A stretch of 64,000 nt of DNA from Arthrobacter sp. P2b (GCF_900168295.1 NZ_FVZL01000006.1:124001-188000), one strand, 5' to 3'; positions 45,708-54,172 are shown, counted from the stretch's first letter. The notes: a model not told the origin generated them from the letters alone. Numbers and translations: made by a program.

Positions 45708-46807
45708 CAGAGAGCAGCCTGCCGTATCTGGCGTGCCTCTTCAATCAGGGCCAGGACTTCGCCGCCGCGGACCACGCCCAGGACTTTGCCCTCGGAATCG
45801 ACCGCCACGCCAAGGCCCGACGGCGATGACAGGGCTGCATCCAGCGCCCGGCGCAGGCTCTCGCCCGGCCGGAACAGCGAGCCGCCGGGGATCAGGCCGG
45901 TGTCGGTGCCCGGTGTCGCCCAGCCCAGGGGGCGCATGTCCGCATCCACCACAAGCTGCCAGCCGCCGGCGGCTGCGGGGTCGGATTCGTGGCCGGAGGG
46001 ACCGCGGACGACGGTCGGCACCGGGTGGAGCGTGACGCCGTCGGACGGGGTGAACCCGAGGTGGCGGAAACCGCGGTCGCGCCCCACGAAGGAGGCCACA
46101 AAGTCGTTGGCCGGTGCACGCAGGATCTCCTCCGGCGTGGCGTACTGGGCGAGCCGTCCGCCGACCGCGAAGACAGCAACTTTGTCCCCCAGGACGGTGG
46201 CCTCATCGATGTCATGAGTAACGAAGACGATGGTCTTGGCGAGGTCCTTCTGCAGCCGCAACAGTTCCTGCTGGAGTTCGTCGCGGACCACAGGGTCCAC
46301 AGCACTGAAGGGCTCGTCCATGAGGAGGACGGGTGGATCCGCGGCGAGGGCGCGCGCGACGCCCACACGCTGCTGCTGCCCGCCGGAAAGTTGTGCCGGG
46401 TACCGCTTGCCCAGATGGCGGGCCAGCCCCACCACGTCCAGGAGTTCCTCAGCCCGTCTGCGGGCATCGGACTTTGATACGCCGTTCAGGCGGGGGACGG
46501 TGGCGATGTTGTCCACCACCGAGCGGTGCGGCAGCAATCCGGCGGACTGCATCACATATCCCATGGACCGCCGCAGCTCTGCTGCCGGCACCGAGGTGAC
46601 GTCCTTGCCCCCAACAGTGATGGTGCCGGACGTGGGTTCAACCATCCGGTTGATCATGCGCAGCGAGGTTGTCTTGCCGCAGCCGGAGGGCCCTACAAAG
46701 ACCGTGATGGAGCCCTTCCCAATGGACATGGAGAGGTCATCCACGGCCGGCTGCCCGCCCTGGTACTGCTTGGTCACGCTCTGAAACTCGATCATCGCCT
46801 GGTCCAT
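45707..46807 (-). CDS. osmoprotectant ABC ATPase with C-terminal CBS region (OpuCA-like)
   Basis: This 366-residue ATPase has Walker A GPSGCGKTT (about 38-46), signature LSGGQQQR, Walker B VLLMDEPFSAVD and FVTHD, followed by a CBS-like region (about 260-355). In OpuA/OpuC transporters the tandem CBS module senses ionic strength or c-di-AMP and gates import. It is the first gene of the four-gene operon. ATGs at 46807 and 46795 are both possible starts. Upstream, 249 bp holds the promoter, with no gene seen. Confidence 0.93.
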   Translation of the reverse strand: MDQAMIEFQSVTKQYQGGQPAVDDLSMSIGKGSITVFVGPSGCGKTTSLRMINRMVEPTSGTITVGGKDVTSVPAAELRRSMGYVMQSAGLLPHRSVVDNIATVPRLNGVSKSDARRRAEELLDVVGLARHLGKRYPAQLSGGQQQRVGVARALAADPPVLLMDEPFSAVDPVVRDELQQELLRLQKDLAKTIVFVTHDIDEATVLGDKVAVFAVGGRLAQYATPEEILRAPANDFVASFVGRDRGFRHLGFTPSDGVTLHPVPTVVRGPSGHESDPAAAGGWQLVVDADMRPLGWATPGTDTGLIPGGSLFRPGESLRRALDAALSSPSGLGVAVDSEGKVLGVVRGGEVLALIEEARQIRQAAL

Positions 46808-47044
46808 GGTGCGGACTTACCTGTTCTGCTCGGACGGCGCGGGAAGCACCGCCACATTGTCATCAGCACGCTGATAGTTACGGTAGCCCAATCCTGGGCC
46901 GCCATCACCAGCAGCGGCACCAATTCCGGGCAAAGGAATCCCTACTGTGACCATTCGGAGCCGCGGGCGGCCCGGATGGGACGCCGTCCGGGGAGCGGGA
47001 CCGGCAGGGCGGGGAAGCACTGAGCCGTCGGGGGCATACCGGCC

Positions 47045-47050
47045 TAAAGT
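47045..47050 (+). promoter_or_regulatory. -10 hexamer TAAAGT, leaderless-type, pirin gene
   Basis: TAAAGT is 6 nt before the GTG at 47057. Confidence 0.45.
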
Positions 47051-47056
47051 GGGAGC

Positions 47057-48073
47057 GTGACCAACTTGGAGATATCACCCCAGCAGGAAGTCTGTCCGCC
47101 GGCGAGCGCCGAGGGAAGCCCGGGGCCGTGCCTGCAGTTGTGGCCGGAACGGGAAGTGCCGCTGGGTGGTGTGCGTGCCATGAATGTCCAGCGGACGCTG
47201 CCGCAGCGCGGCCTTCCCACCATCGGGGCGTGGTGCTTCCTGGACAGCTTCGGGCCGGACCGGACGGCCATGTCTGTCCTGCCGCACCCGCATATCGGCC
47301 TGCAGACGGTGACCTGGCCTTTGGCCGGCCACATCCGCCACCGGGACAGCGTGGGCAGCGATGTGGTGGTCCGTCCGGGGGAACTGAACATCATGACGGC
47401 GGGTCACGGCGTGTCGCACTCGGAGTTCGCGGTGCTTCCGCCTGCGGGGGAGGAACTGCCTGTGCAGCGGGGCCTCCAGTTGTGGGTGGCGCTTCCGGAC
47501 GGGGAACGGCACCGCCGGCCGGCCTTCGAACAGCACCGGGCACTGCCCCAGGCCAGAGGGAAAGGCTATACCGCCACCGTGATGGTAGGTGAGCTCGCGG
47601 GAGTCGCCTCCCCGGCCACCATGTACTCGCCCATTGTGGGAGCGGACGTTTCCTGTGAGGGGGCAGCGCTGCTGCCGCTGAACCCGGACTTTGAACACGG
47701 CATCCTGGTGCTTGACGGTGGCCTGGCGCTGGACGGCCAGGAACTTGCCCCCGGCCCGCTCGGCTATCTGGGCACCGGCCGGCAGGAACTCCAGGTCGAG
47801 GCCCTGCCCGGTACGCGCTTCCTGCTTATCGGCGGCGAGCCGTTCGAGGAGGAGCTGTTGATGTGGTGGAACTTCGTGGGCCGCACGCACGAGGAAGTGG
47901 AACAGGCCCGGGATGCCTGGGAAGCCCAGGACGGCGTGCCGGACGCGGAGGCGGCTGCCGCCCGCTACGGCCTGGTAGCGGGCCACGGTCCTGACGCCGG
48001 CGCCGAAGCCGGACGCATCCCCGCTCCCCCGCTTCCCGGTGTCCGGCTGACTCCCCGGAAACGCTCTGTCTAA
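47057..48073 (+). CDS. pirin-family cupin protein
   Basis: This 338-residue bicupin has the pirin metal-site motifs: HPHIGLQTVTW (two His, about 75-85) and GHGVSHSE (His and Glu, about 117-124). The C-terminal pirin domain contains the MYSPIVGADV and RFLLIGGEPFEEELLMWWNF blocks. Bacterial pirins include quercetin dioxygenases and regulators of pyruvate dehydrogenase, so the activity is open. The GTG start is supported by a -10 hexamer 6 nt upstream. It converges on the kinase gene. Confidence 0.92.
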   Translation: MTNLEISPQQEVCPPASAEGSPGPCLQLWPEREVPLGGVRAMNVQRTLPQRGLPTIGAWCFLDSFGPDRTAMSVLPHPHIGLQTVTWPLAGHIRHRDSVGSDVVVRPGELNIMTAGHGVSHSEFAVLPPAGEELPVQRGLQLWVALPDGERHRRPAFEQHRALPQARGKGYTATVMVGELAGVASPATMYSPIVGADVSCEGAALLPLNPDFEHGILVLDGGLALDGQELAPGPLGYLGTGRQELQVEALPGTRFLLIGGEPFEEELLMWWNFVGRTHEEVEQARDAWEAQDGVPDAEAAAARYGLVAGHGPDAGAEAGRIPAPPLPGVRLTPRKRSV

Positions 48074-48121
48074 ACAGCGGGTCTCAACAGCGCGGCCAGT
48101 GCCGGCCGGTGCAGCAAACTG

Positions 48122-49063
48122 TCAGGCCGGCTCCGCCACCAGCTGCAGCACGCCGAAGACCGGTTCCTGCTCCAGCACCCGGACGTCCGTTACGCCGGCG
48201 CTTTCGAGGTGCCGGCGGAAGGACTCCTGGAGGGGTGCCACGTTCATTCCCAGGCCGCCGCCCAGGATGACGGGGCCGGTGATCCGCAGTTGGTCCAGGA
48301 CCTGGAGCGCCAGGCCTGCCAGGTCCCGGCCGGCCTGGTCGAGCATTGCCTGGCTCGCGCGGTGTCCCCCGGCTGCGGCTTCCACTACATGCCGGGCCTG
48401 CTGGGCCCAGAAGCGGCGGCCGGTGTGCGGGGAATGGAACAGGGCAATGAGCTTGTTGGGGTGCTCCACACCGCAGGATTGCAACAGCGCTGAGGTGAGC
48501 TGGTCGGCCGGCTGGCCCTGGTTCATCTGCCGGAGGCTGTAGCGCACCGCTTCGCGGCCCAGCCAGTAGCCGCTGCCTTCGTCCCCGAGCAGGTAGCCCC
48601 AGCCGCCCGCCCGGGCCTCATCGCCGTCGGAGTTCCTGCCCCAGGCGGCGGAGCCGGTTCCGGCGATCACCGCCACCCCGGTGCTTGCGTGCCCGGCCGC
48701 GAGCAGCAGGCGCGAATCATGCACCACGGTCACCCGGGCGCCGGGAACATGCGGCTGGATCAACGAGGCAAGGGCTGCGGCGTCCTCATCCGTGTCGATC
48801 CCGCCGGATCCTGCATACACCTGGGACACGCTGCCACCGCCGATCCGGGCGAAGAGGTCGGCGATGTTGCGCGCGGCCTCGTCGCGGGTGACGTTCTGCA
48901 CGTTGGAGCTGCCTGCGGATTCATCGGCAACGGCGATCCCGTCCTCGAACCTGATGCCGTGGGTCTTGGTGCCGCCGATGTCCAGCCCGATAATGACACC
49001 GGCGGGCGGACGTGCTGTGGAAGTTTCGGCGGGACGTGCGGTGGGATTTTCGGTGTTGGTCAC
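48122..49063 (-). CDS. BadF/BcrA-type sugar kinase (N-acetylglucosamine kinase-like)
   Basis: This 313-residue ASKHA-fold kinase has phosphate-1 motif IGLDIGGTKTHGIRF (about 24-38), adenosine-site IAGTGSAAWG and GGEGSGYWLG-like LLGDEGSGYWLGREAV. The family includes eukaryotic-type GlcNAc kinase and glucosamine kinases. The first 22 residues are an Ala/Thr/Pro-rich extension. TACCCT 6 nt before the GTG start suggests a leaderless message. Sugar specificity is not evident from neighbours. Confidence 0.88.
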   Translation of the reverse strand: MTNTENPTARPAETSTARPPAGVIIGLDIGGTKTHGIRFEDGIAVADESAGSSNVQNVTRDEAARNIADLFARIGGGSVSQVYAGSGGIDTDEDAAALASLIQPHVPGARVTVVHDSRLLLAAGHASTGVAVIAGTGSAAWGRNSDGDEARAGGWGYLLGDEGSGYWLGREAVRYSLRQMNQGQPADQLTSALLQSCGVEHPNKLIALFHSPHTGRRFWAQQARHVVEAAAGGHRASQAMLDQAGRDLAGLALQVLDQLRITGPVILGGGLGMNVAPLQESFRRHLESAGVTDVRVLEQEPVFGVLQLVAEPA

Positions 49064-49069
49064 GTCACA

Positions 49070-49075
49070 AGGGTA
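49070..49075 (-). promoter_or_regulatory. -10 hexamer TACCCT, leaderless-type, kinase gene
   Basis: TACCCT on the minus strand is 6 nt before the GTG at 49063. Confidence 0.4.
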
Positions 49076-49147
49076 CTGGCCGCGAAGGCGCCGGACCTCC
49101 GGGGCTGGACCGCCGCCGTCGGCAATCGCGTCCTCTTGCCCTGCCCG

Positions 49148-50122
49148 TCAGCCGGTCCGCTGCCTGGCCAGCCCGGCCAGCAGCTGCGGGCCCTCGGCAA
49201 CCACCATCTCCCGGAAGAGCCTGACCTGGACCGGTTCGGCATCGGGCTTCCTGCGCCGCCAGCTGATGCCCACCTCGCGGAAGGCCAGGGCTGAATCAAG
49301 GGGAACTTCCACCCAGCCCAGGTTTCCCGTCTCCGGGCTGACGGTCCGGCCCGGCGCGTCGCCCCCGGGCGGCAGGATGCTGACGCCCAGCCCCGCGGAC
49401 ACCAGCCCGCGGATGGTGTGGGAGTCCTGGCTTTCGAAGGCGATGCGGGGCCTGTATCCCGCCTCGCGGAACAGCGCGTCGGTCAGTGATCGCATACCGT
49501 ACCCGGGCCCGAGCGCCACAAAAGGCTCTGTCCTGATGTCGGCCAGCCCCGCCGTCGTACGCCCCGCAAGGGGATGGCTGTGATGGACCACCAGGCGCAA
49601 CGGCTCGCGGTACAGCGGGGAGGACTGCAGATTCCTGCCGGCCGGCGCCACCGGGGCGGTCAGTGCCAGGTCCGCCCCCCCGGTCGCCAGTTCCTCCAGG
49701 CAGGCGTTCCGGGAGCCCTGGCTCAGGGTGAAGACGGCGCCCGGGTGGCGGCTGCGGAACACACTGATCAGCAGCGGCAGGGTTGCCTCGCCAAACGTGT
49801 GCTGGAAGGACACTGAGATCCTGCCCCGGACCACCTCCGACTCGTTGCGGACCAGGTCCAGCCCGGCCTGGAACTCCGCCAGGGCCTGCTCGATGTACGG
49901 CAGCAGGGTACGGGCAGCGGGAGTCAGCCGGACGCCCCTGCCGTCCCTCACCAGGAGTTCGGTGCCGACGACGGCGCTGGCCCGCGAGAGTGCCCTGCTC
50001 ACCGTGGACTGGGGTACTCCCAGCAGTTCCGCCGTTGCCGTTACGTGCTCCGTGCGCCCCAACTCGGCCAGCACGGGAAGGAGGGGCAAGAGCTGCATGA
50101 GTTGCTTGTGGTCTGCCTCCAC
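49148..50122 (-). CDS. LysR-family regulator, candidate controller of the divergent MFS gene
   Basis: This 324-residue regulator has an N-terminal winged helix-turn-helix (about 18-65: TATAELLGVPQSTVSRALSR) and a LysR substrate domain (about 95-300: GRISVSFQHTFGEATLPLLI). It is divergent from an MFS exporter across 172 bp that contains two inverted repeats, the classic layout of a LysR regulator and its target. The inducer is unknown. Confidence 0.93.
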   Translation of the reverse strand: MEADHKQLMQLLPLLPVLAELGRTEHVTATAELLGVPQSTVSRALSRASAVVGTELLVRDGRGVRLTPAARTLLPYIEQALAEFQAGLDLVRNESEVVRGRISVSFQHTFGEATLPLLISVFRSRHPGAVFTLSQGSRNACLEELATGGADLALTAPVAPAGRNLQSSPLYREPLRLVVHHSHPLAGRTTAGLADIRTEPFVALGPGYGMRSLTDALFREAGYRPRIAFESQDSHTIRGLVSAGLGVSILPPGGDAPGRTVSPETGNLGWVEVPLDSALAFREVGISWRRRKPDAEPVQVRLFREMVVAEGPQLLAGLARQRTG

Positions 50123-50160
50123 GGCTCGGCCTCCCTTTCCCCGACTCCCCCCAAACTAGG

Positions 50161-50206
50161 TAGCGCTAACTGTCGTGTTGGGCACCGAAAACGACAGTTG
50201 CCGCTA
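50161..50206. promoter_or_regulatory. 46-bp inverted repeat in the LysR/MFS intergenic region
   Basis: AACTGTCGT (50168-50176) and ACGACAGTT (50191-50199) are perfect 9-bp arms with a 14-nt spacer. Extending the arms to 50161-50176 and 50191-50206 gives 14 of 16 matches. A candidate LysR operator or RNA hairpin. Confidence 0.6.
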
Positions 50207-50238
50207 CCCGGTTGGGGAAGTATCCGATTTTGCTATCA

Positions 50239-50252
50239 GTTTTGCACAAAAC
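50239..50252. promoter_or_regulatory. inverted repeat GTTTTG-N2-CAAAAC
   Basis: A perfect 6-bp inverted repeat lies about 31 bp upstream of the MFS -10 hexamer. It could overlap or lie next to the -35 region and act as a second operator. Confidence 0.45.
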
Positions 50253-50282
50253 ATGCATTGGAGGTATGTATCGGGCAGGGGC

Positions 50283-50288
50283 TACGCT
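50283..50288 (+). promoter_or_regulatory. -10 hexamer TACGCT, leaderless-type, MFS gene
   Basis: TACGCT is 6 nt before the ATG at 50295. It supports this start over the longer frame that would begin inside the inverted repeat. Confidence 0.5.
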
Positions 50289-50294
50289 GGCGGA

Positions 50295-51536
50295 ATGCCA
50301 CACAATGCCAGCCTGACCGGCAGCGGTACGGAGCCGCGCTGGGACGGGCATGCCAAGGGATCACGGGCCTACGGCAGGATCCTCGCGGGCCTGTCCTTTG
50401 CCGGCGTGGCGACCTTTGCCCAGCTGTACTCCACGCAGGCGGTCCTGCCCCTGCTGGCAGCGGACCTCCGGATTTCCGCGGCCGAGGCCGCCCTCACGAT
50501 TTCCCTGGCGACCGTGGGCCTTGCCGTCACGGTGATCCCCTGGTCCTTCCTCGCCGACCGGATCGGCCGCGTCAAGGCCATGACCTGGGGCATCTCCATC
50601 GCCACAGTGCTTGGCCTGCTGGTGCCGCTGGCGGACAGCTTCGGCATGCTGCTGGCCCTGCGCCTCCTGGAAGGCATGGCCCTGGGCGGGATCCCCGCCA
50701 TCGCCATCGCCTATCTCAATGAAGAGGTGACCAAGGCGCACGCGGCGCTGGCGGCGGGAAGCTACGTGGCGGGCACCACGCTGGGCGGCCTTGCCGGCCG
50801 CCTGGTGGCCGGTCCCGCCGGAGAGTTGTGGGGCTGGCGCGCAGCGGCCCTGGCCGTTTCCGTCCTGGCAACGCTTGCCGCCGTCGCCTTCCTGGTGCTG
50901 GTGCCCCGGGCCCAGGGCTTCGTCTCCACACGGGCAGCCGGCCTGGGCGGCGCACTGCGCACCCTGGGCGGGCACCTGCGGAACATCCGGCTGCTGGCAC
51001 TGTACGTCCAGGCCTTCCTCATGATGGGCGGCTTCGTTGCCGTTTACAACTACCTGGGCTTCCGGCTGTCCGGCGAGCCTTTCAGCCTTCCTGCCACCCT
51101 GATCAGCCTCATCTTCCTGGCCTACCTGTCCGGCACCGTCTCCTCGCGCTGGGCCGCAGGGCTGACGGTGCGCTTCGGACGGCGGAACATCCTGCTCGCC
51201 GGTCTGGGCCTGTCGACGGCGGGACTTGCCTTGACGCTGGCGCCGTCCCTCGCCCTGATCCTGGCAGGCCTGGTGGTGTTCACCGGCGGATTTTTTGCCG
51301 CGCACAGCATCGGGGCGGGCTGGACGGGAGCCATCGCCAGCACCGGACGCGCCCAGGCCGCATCGCTGTACAACCTCGCCTACTACCTGGGGTCCAGCGT
51401 CATCGGCTGGGCCGGCGGCCTGGTTTTCCAGTCGTGGGGGTGGAATGCCCTGGCGGTGACCGTTATGGTCCTCGCCTGCCTCACGGCGGCCGCTGCCGCC
51501 GTCGTCCATTCCCGGACGGAACGGCCCTCCGCCTGA
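50295..51536 (+). CDS. MFS transporter (YnfM/Bcr-type exporter)
   Basis: From the ATG at 50295 this is 413 residues with twelve predicted helices. The motif-A region WSFLADRIGRVKAMTWG lies between helices 2 and 3, as in the DHA12 drug-exporter/YnfM-like group. The opening LSFAGVATFAQLYSTQAVLP is typical of that group. It is divergent from a LysR gene that probably controls it. The substrate is unknown; export of small hydrophobic compounds is a family-level expectation. Confidence 0.9.
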   Translation: MPHNASLTGSGTEPRWDGHAKGSRAYGRILAGLSFAGVATFAQLYSTQAVLPLLAADLRISAAEAALTISLATVGLAVTVIPWSFLADRIGRVKAMTWGISIATVLGLLVPLADSFGMLLALRLLEGMALGGIPAIAIAYLNEEVTKAHAALAAGSYVAGTTLGGLAGRLVAGPAGELWGWRAAALAVSVLATLAAVAFLVLVPRAQGFVSTRAAGLGGALRTLGGHLRNIRLLALYVQAFLMMGGFVAVYNYLGFRLSGEPFSLPATLISLIFLAYLSGTVSSRWAAGLTVRFGRRNILLAGLGLSTAGLALTLAPSLALILAGLVVFTGGFFAAHSIGAGWTGAIASTGRAQAASLYNLAYYLGSSVIGWAGGLVFQSWGWNALAVTVMVLACLTAAAAAVVHSRTERPSA

Positions 51537-51597
51537 CGCGCCGCAGGATCTGCCGCCTTCCAGCCTGAGCGAATTATCTGCTCCTGAAGGAGTGCCA

Positions 51598-51660
51598 ATG
51601 TTCCTGAAATTCGGCCGTGCACGCACATTCGGGCGTGAAAGCGCGGTATCGGCGGTCTAG
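51598..51660 (+). CDS. possible 20-residue leader peptide
   Basis: GAAGGAG (51586-51592) lies 5 nt before an ATG that opens a 20-codon frame reading MFLKFGRARTFGRESAVSAV and ending with TAG at 51658-51660. The ribosome site is stronger than that of most genes here. The stop overlaps the TAGGAT hexamer (51658-51663) that could be the -10 of the Lrp gene. It may be a regulatory leader, a small protein or chance. Confidence 0.3.
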   Translation: MFLKFGRARTFGRESAVSAV

Positions 51661-51663
51661 GAT
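51658..51663 (+). promoter_or_regulatory. -10 hexamer TAGGAT before the first Lrp gene
   Basis: It would start transcription near 51670, after the ATG at 51662, so it favours the GTG at 51692 as translation start. Confidence 0.4.
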
Positions 51664-51691
51664 GAACGCACCACCCTTGGAAGGAACCGCA

Positions 51692-52195
51692 GTGAGCACG
51701 AATCCCAGGAACACCAGGCCGGGAGCCCACCTGGAGCCGCTGGACGCCATCGACGAGCGCCTGCTGGCTGCCCTCGTGGAGGACGCGAGGATCTCCAACA
51801 AGCAGCTGGCCGAACTGGTGGGCATAGCCCCCTCCACGGCCCTGATGCGGACGCGCGCCCTCTCGGAGCGGGGCATCGTGCAGGGCTACGAGGCCAAGCT
51901 CAGCCTCTCGGCCATCGGCAGGTCGGTGCAGGCGCTGGTTGCCGTGCGGCTTCGGGCCCACGACCGGGACCAGATTGACCGTTTCACCGCCCGGGTGCCG
52001 CACCTGCCCGCCGTGTTGTCCACTTTCCACACCTCCGGCTCCGTGGATTACCTGCTGCACATTGCCGTCGGAAGCACGGAGGACCTGCGGGACTGGGTGC
52101 TGGACAACCTGGCGACGGACCCCGTAGTTGGGCATACCGAAACCACGCTCGTCTTTGAGCACATCCAGGGCAACCACGGGCCACTTCCGGAGTAG
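51692..52195 (+). CDS. Lrp/AsnC-family regulator (first)
   Basis: From the GTG at 51692, with GGAAGG 7 nt upstream, this is 167 residues. The helix-turn-helix lies at about 20-65 (ISNKQLAELVGIAPSTALMR), and the RAM ligand/oligomer domain follows with VAVRLRAHDRDQIDRF and VDYLLHIAVGSTEDL. It follows an MFS gene on the same strand and converges on another MFS gene. Lrp regulators of this size often control amino-acid exporters or catabolism, but the target is unproven. Confidence 0.9.
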   Translation: MSTNPRNTRPGAHLEPLDAIDERLLAALVEDARISNKQLAELVGIAPSTALMRTRALSERGIVQGYEAKLSLSAIGRSVQALVAVRLRAHDRDQIDRFTARVPHLPAVLSTFHTSGSVDYLLHIAVGSTEDLRDWVLDNLATDPVVGHTETTLVFEHIQGNHGPLPE

Positions 52196-52207
52196 TGGAG
52201 AGTTCGG

Positions 52208-53458
52208 CTAGCCCCTTCCGGGGTGGCGGCGCACCGTGCGCGCCATTGTCACGACGGCCAGGGCAAGCGCCGCCGTACCGCACACGGCGACGAAACCGCC
52301 CACGGCAGCAGCCTGGCCGAATACCCCTGTTGCCCAGCCGAGCCCCAGGACCGGGACGGCACTGCCGAGGTAGGTGATGACGTACACCGTGCTGACAATC
52401 TGGGCGTGGCGGGCAGGCTCCACCCGGGCAGCCACCTCGTTGAAGACGGTGCGGAATGCCAAACCCTGGCCGGCACCGGCCGTCGCCGCCGCAAGCACCA
52501 GCAGCACAGGACTGTGCCACGCGCCGGCGGCCCCGAGCAGGAAGACTGATCCGCCAAGAACGGCCAGTCCGGCAGGAACGACGTAACGGCCGCGGACAGC
52601 CAGCAGCTGGCTGAGGGCTGACGTGCCCAGTGGGAGGCCTGCCAGCAATCCAATCAGCGGCCGGGATTCCGTCCCCAGCACCTGGGCGAAGTAACCGGGA
52701 GCCAGCGAGAGGCAGAACCCGAAGACAGCAAAGCTGAGGAAGCCGACGGCGGATGCCAGCCAAAATGCTGCCCGTGCGTTCTGCGACACGGACGGCCGCC
52801 GCGGTGCCAGTGCCTGCAGTGGCCTGGACGGCGAGGGCAGCATGATGGCCGGACGGGCCCGGATCAGGTACAGCGGCACCAGAAGCGCGGCCAGCACCAC
52901 GGAGTACACGGCGTAGGGAGCAGTGGTGGCCGCGGGCAGCAGGGACAGCAGCCCGCCGATGCCCGGGCCGGCAGCTACTCCACCGGCCGAGGCCAGCAGG
53001 GTGAAGCGGGACGCCCATTCCGGGCGGGACGGCAGCAGTTCGCGCAGGGCCGCCGCGCTCGCACCCGTGGCCAGCGCAACAGCCACCCCTTGCAGCGCGC
53101 GCCCGGCACACAGCCCTGCCAGCGACCCCGCCCCTGCGAAGACCCAGCCGCCCGCCAAACCGGTGACCACGGCGAGAAGGAGTGCCGCGCGGCGTCCGAT
53201 GTGGTCCGACCAGTGCCCGGCCAGCATCAGCGTGGCCACGAGGGCAAGGACGTAGCTGGCAAAAGCAGCCGTCACGTCCAGGGCGGAGAGCCCCAACCCG
53301 GCCTGCAGGAGTGGATAAAGCGGGGTGGCAAGGTTGGCTCCCACAAGAAGGACAAAAATGACAGCGCCCGCCATCACCAGCCGTGCCGTAGTGGAGGCAT
53401 CCCATCCCGCAGCTGCGGACGGAGCGGGGCGCATACGGAGTTCGCTGAAGACCGTCAT
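52208..53458 (-). CDS. MFS transporter (second)
   Basis: From the ATG at 53458 (GGAAGGCGG about 4 nt upstream) this is 416 residues with twelve helices. The motif-A variant GHWSDHIGRRAALLLA lies between helices 2 and 3. The protein is distinct from the MFS transporter at 50.3-51.5 kb. It is divergent from an Lrp/AsnC gene across about 150 bp that contains two inverted repeats, so that regulator probably controls it. An upstream extension to 53545 lacks a ribosome site. Confidence 0.9.
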   Translation of the reverse strand: MTVFSELRMRPAPSAAAGWDASTTARLVMAGAVIFVLLVGANLATPLYPLLQAGLGLSALDVTAAFASYVLALVATLMLAGHWSDHIGRRAALLLAVVTGLAGGWVFAGAGSLAGLCAGRALQGVAVALATGASAAALRELLPSRPEWASRFTLLASAGGVAAGPGIGGLLSLLPAATTAPYAVYSVVLAALLVPLYLIRARPAIMLPSPSRPLQALAPRRPSVSQNARAAFWLASAVGFLSFAVFGFCLSLAPGYFAQVLGTESRPLIGLLAGLPLGTSALSQLLAVRGRYVVPAGLAVLGGSVFLLGAAGAWHSPVLLVLAAATAGAGQGLAFRTVFNEVAARVEPARHAQIVSTVYVITYLGSAVPVLGLGWATGVFGQAAAVGGFVAVCGTAALALAVVTMARTVRRHPGRG

Positions 53459-53528
53459 GATGCCGCCTTCCGGTTTTGCCGCGGCGGGTGGTCCTTGTGG
53501 GAGCCCGGCGCAACGTGAATAGGTGATG

Positions 53529-53561
53529 GCTCCAGAATGGAGCACTACTGCTCGTTTGAGC
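53529..53561. promoter_or_regulatory. paired inverted repeats between MFS and Lrp genes
   Basis: GCTCCA-N3-TGGAGC (53529-53543) is followed by GCTC-N4-GAGC (53550-53561). The spacing of about one DNA turn or two suits an Lrp octamer wrapping the intergenic region. Confidence 0.45.
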
Positions 53562-53610
53562 GGAAATACATGGAAGAATTGAGCAGGATCGTCAAAACCT
53601 GCACCCGCCG

Positions 53611-54108
53611 ATGATGGAGAGTGACCATTTGGGCAAACTGGACCCTACCGACCTGAAGATCCTCCTGGCGCTGATCCGCGATCCCCGGATCCAGGTGGGC
53701 GAGCTGAGCGACTCGGTGGGCGTTGCCCGCAACACCGCGCAGTCCCGGGTCCGGCGGCTCATCCGGGCCGGAGTGCTGCGCCCGGGCGGGCGGGAAGTTG
53801 ACCTGGAGGCTGTGGGCTATGACGTGGTGGCCTTCGTCACCATCGAAGTTTCCCACCGCGAGCTGGACGGCGTAGTGGCGGCGCTGCGGCTGATCCCCCA
53901 GGTCCTCGAGGTCCACGAGATATCGGGCCGCGGCGACGTCTGGTGCCGGGTAGTGGCCACGGATACACACAACCTGCAGGCTTCCCTGCGGCAGGTCCTG
54001 CGGATCAAGGGCGTCATCCGGACTGAAACTGTCCTGGCACTGCACACGCACATCCCCTACCGGACCGAGCCCTTGATCAGCGGCCTCGCCAAGGCTGCGG
54101 GCAGCTGA
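53611..54108 (+). CDS. Lrp/AsnC-family regulator (second)
   Basis: This 165-residue regulator has a helix-turn-helix at about 18-60 (VGELSDSVGVARNTAQSRVR) and a C-terminal RAM domain (VAFVTIEVSHRELDGVVAAL; GDVWCRVVATDTHNL). It is divergent from the second MFS gene. Two adjacent ATG codons open the frame and no strong ribosome site is seen, so the exact start is uncertain by one codon. Confidence 0.9.
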   Translation: MMESDHLGKLDPTDLKILLALIRDPRIQVGELSDSVGVARNTAQSRVRRLIRAGVLRPGGREVDLEAVGYDVVAFVTIEVSHRELDGVVAALRLIPQVLEVHEISGRGDVWCRVVATDTHNLQASLRQVLRIKGVIRTETVLALHTHIPYRTEPLISGLAKAAGS

Positions 54109-54159
54109 CCACTCCATCCCGCCCACGGTCCGCATCCCGGCCGGCGGCGGCCGGACGGC

Positions 54160-54165
54160 TAGGAT
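54160..54165 (+). promoter_or_regulatory. -10 hexamer TAGGAT, leaderless-type, DUF1761 gene
   Basis: TAGGAT is 7 nt before the ATG at 54173. Confidence 0.45.
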
Positions 54166-54172
54166 TTCGAGA

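Noticed and set aside
50175..50294. 40-residue N-terminal extension of the first MFS protein
   Set aside because: It would begin inside the 46-bp inverted repeat and adds hydrophilic sequence before the first helix; the ATG at 50295 has a -10 hexamer 6 nt upstream.
51617..51691. 25-residue N-terminal extension of the first Lrp protein
   Set aside because: No ribosome site, and the GTG at 51692 has GGAAGG 7 nt upstream and gives usual family length.
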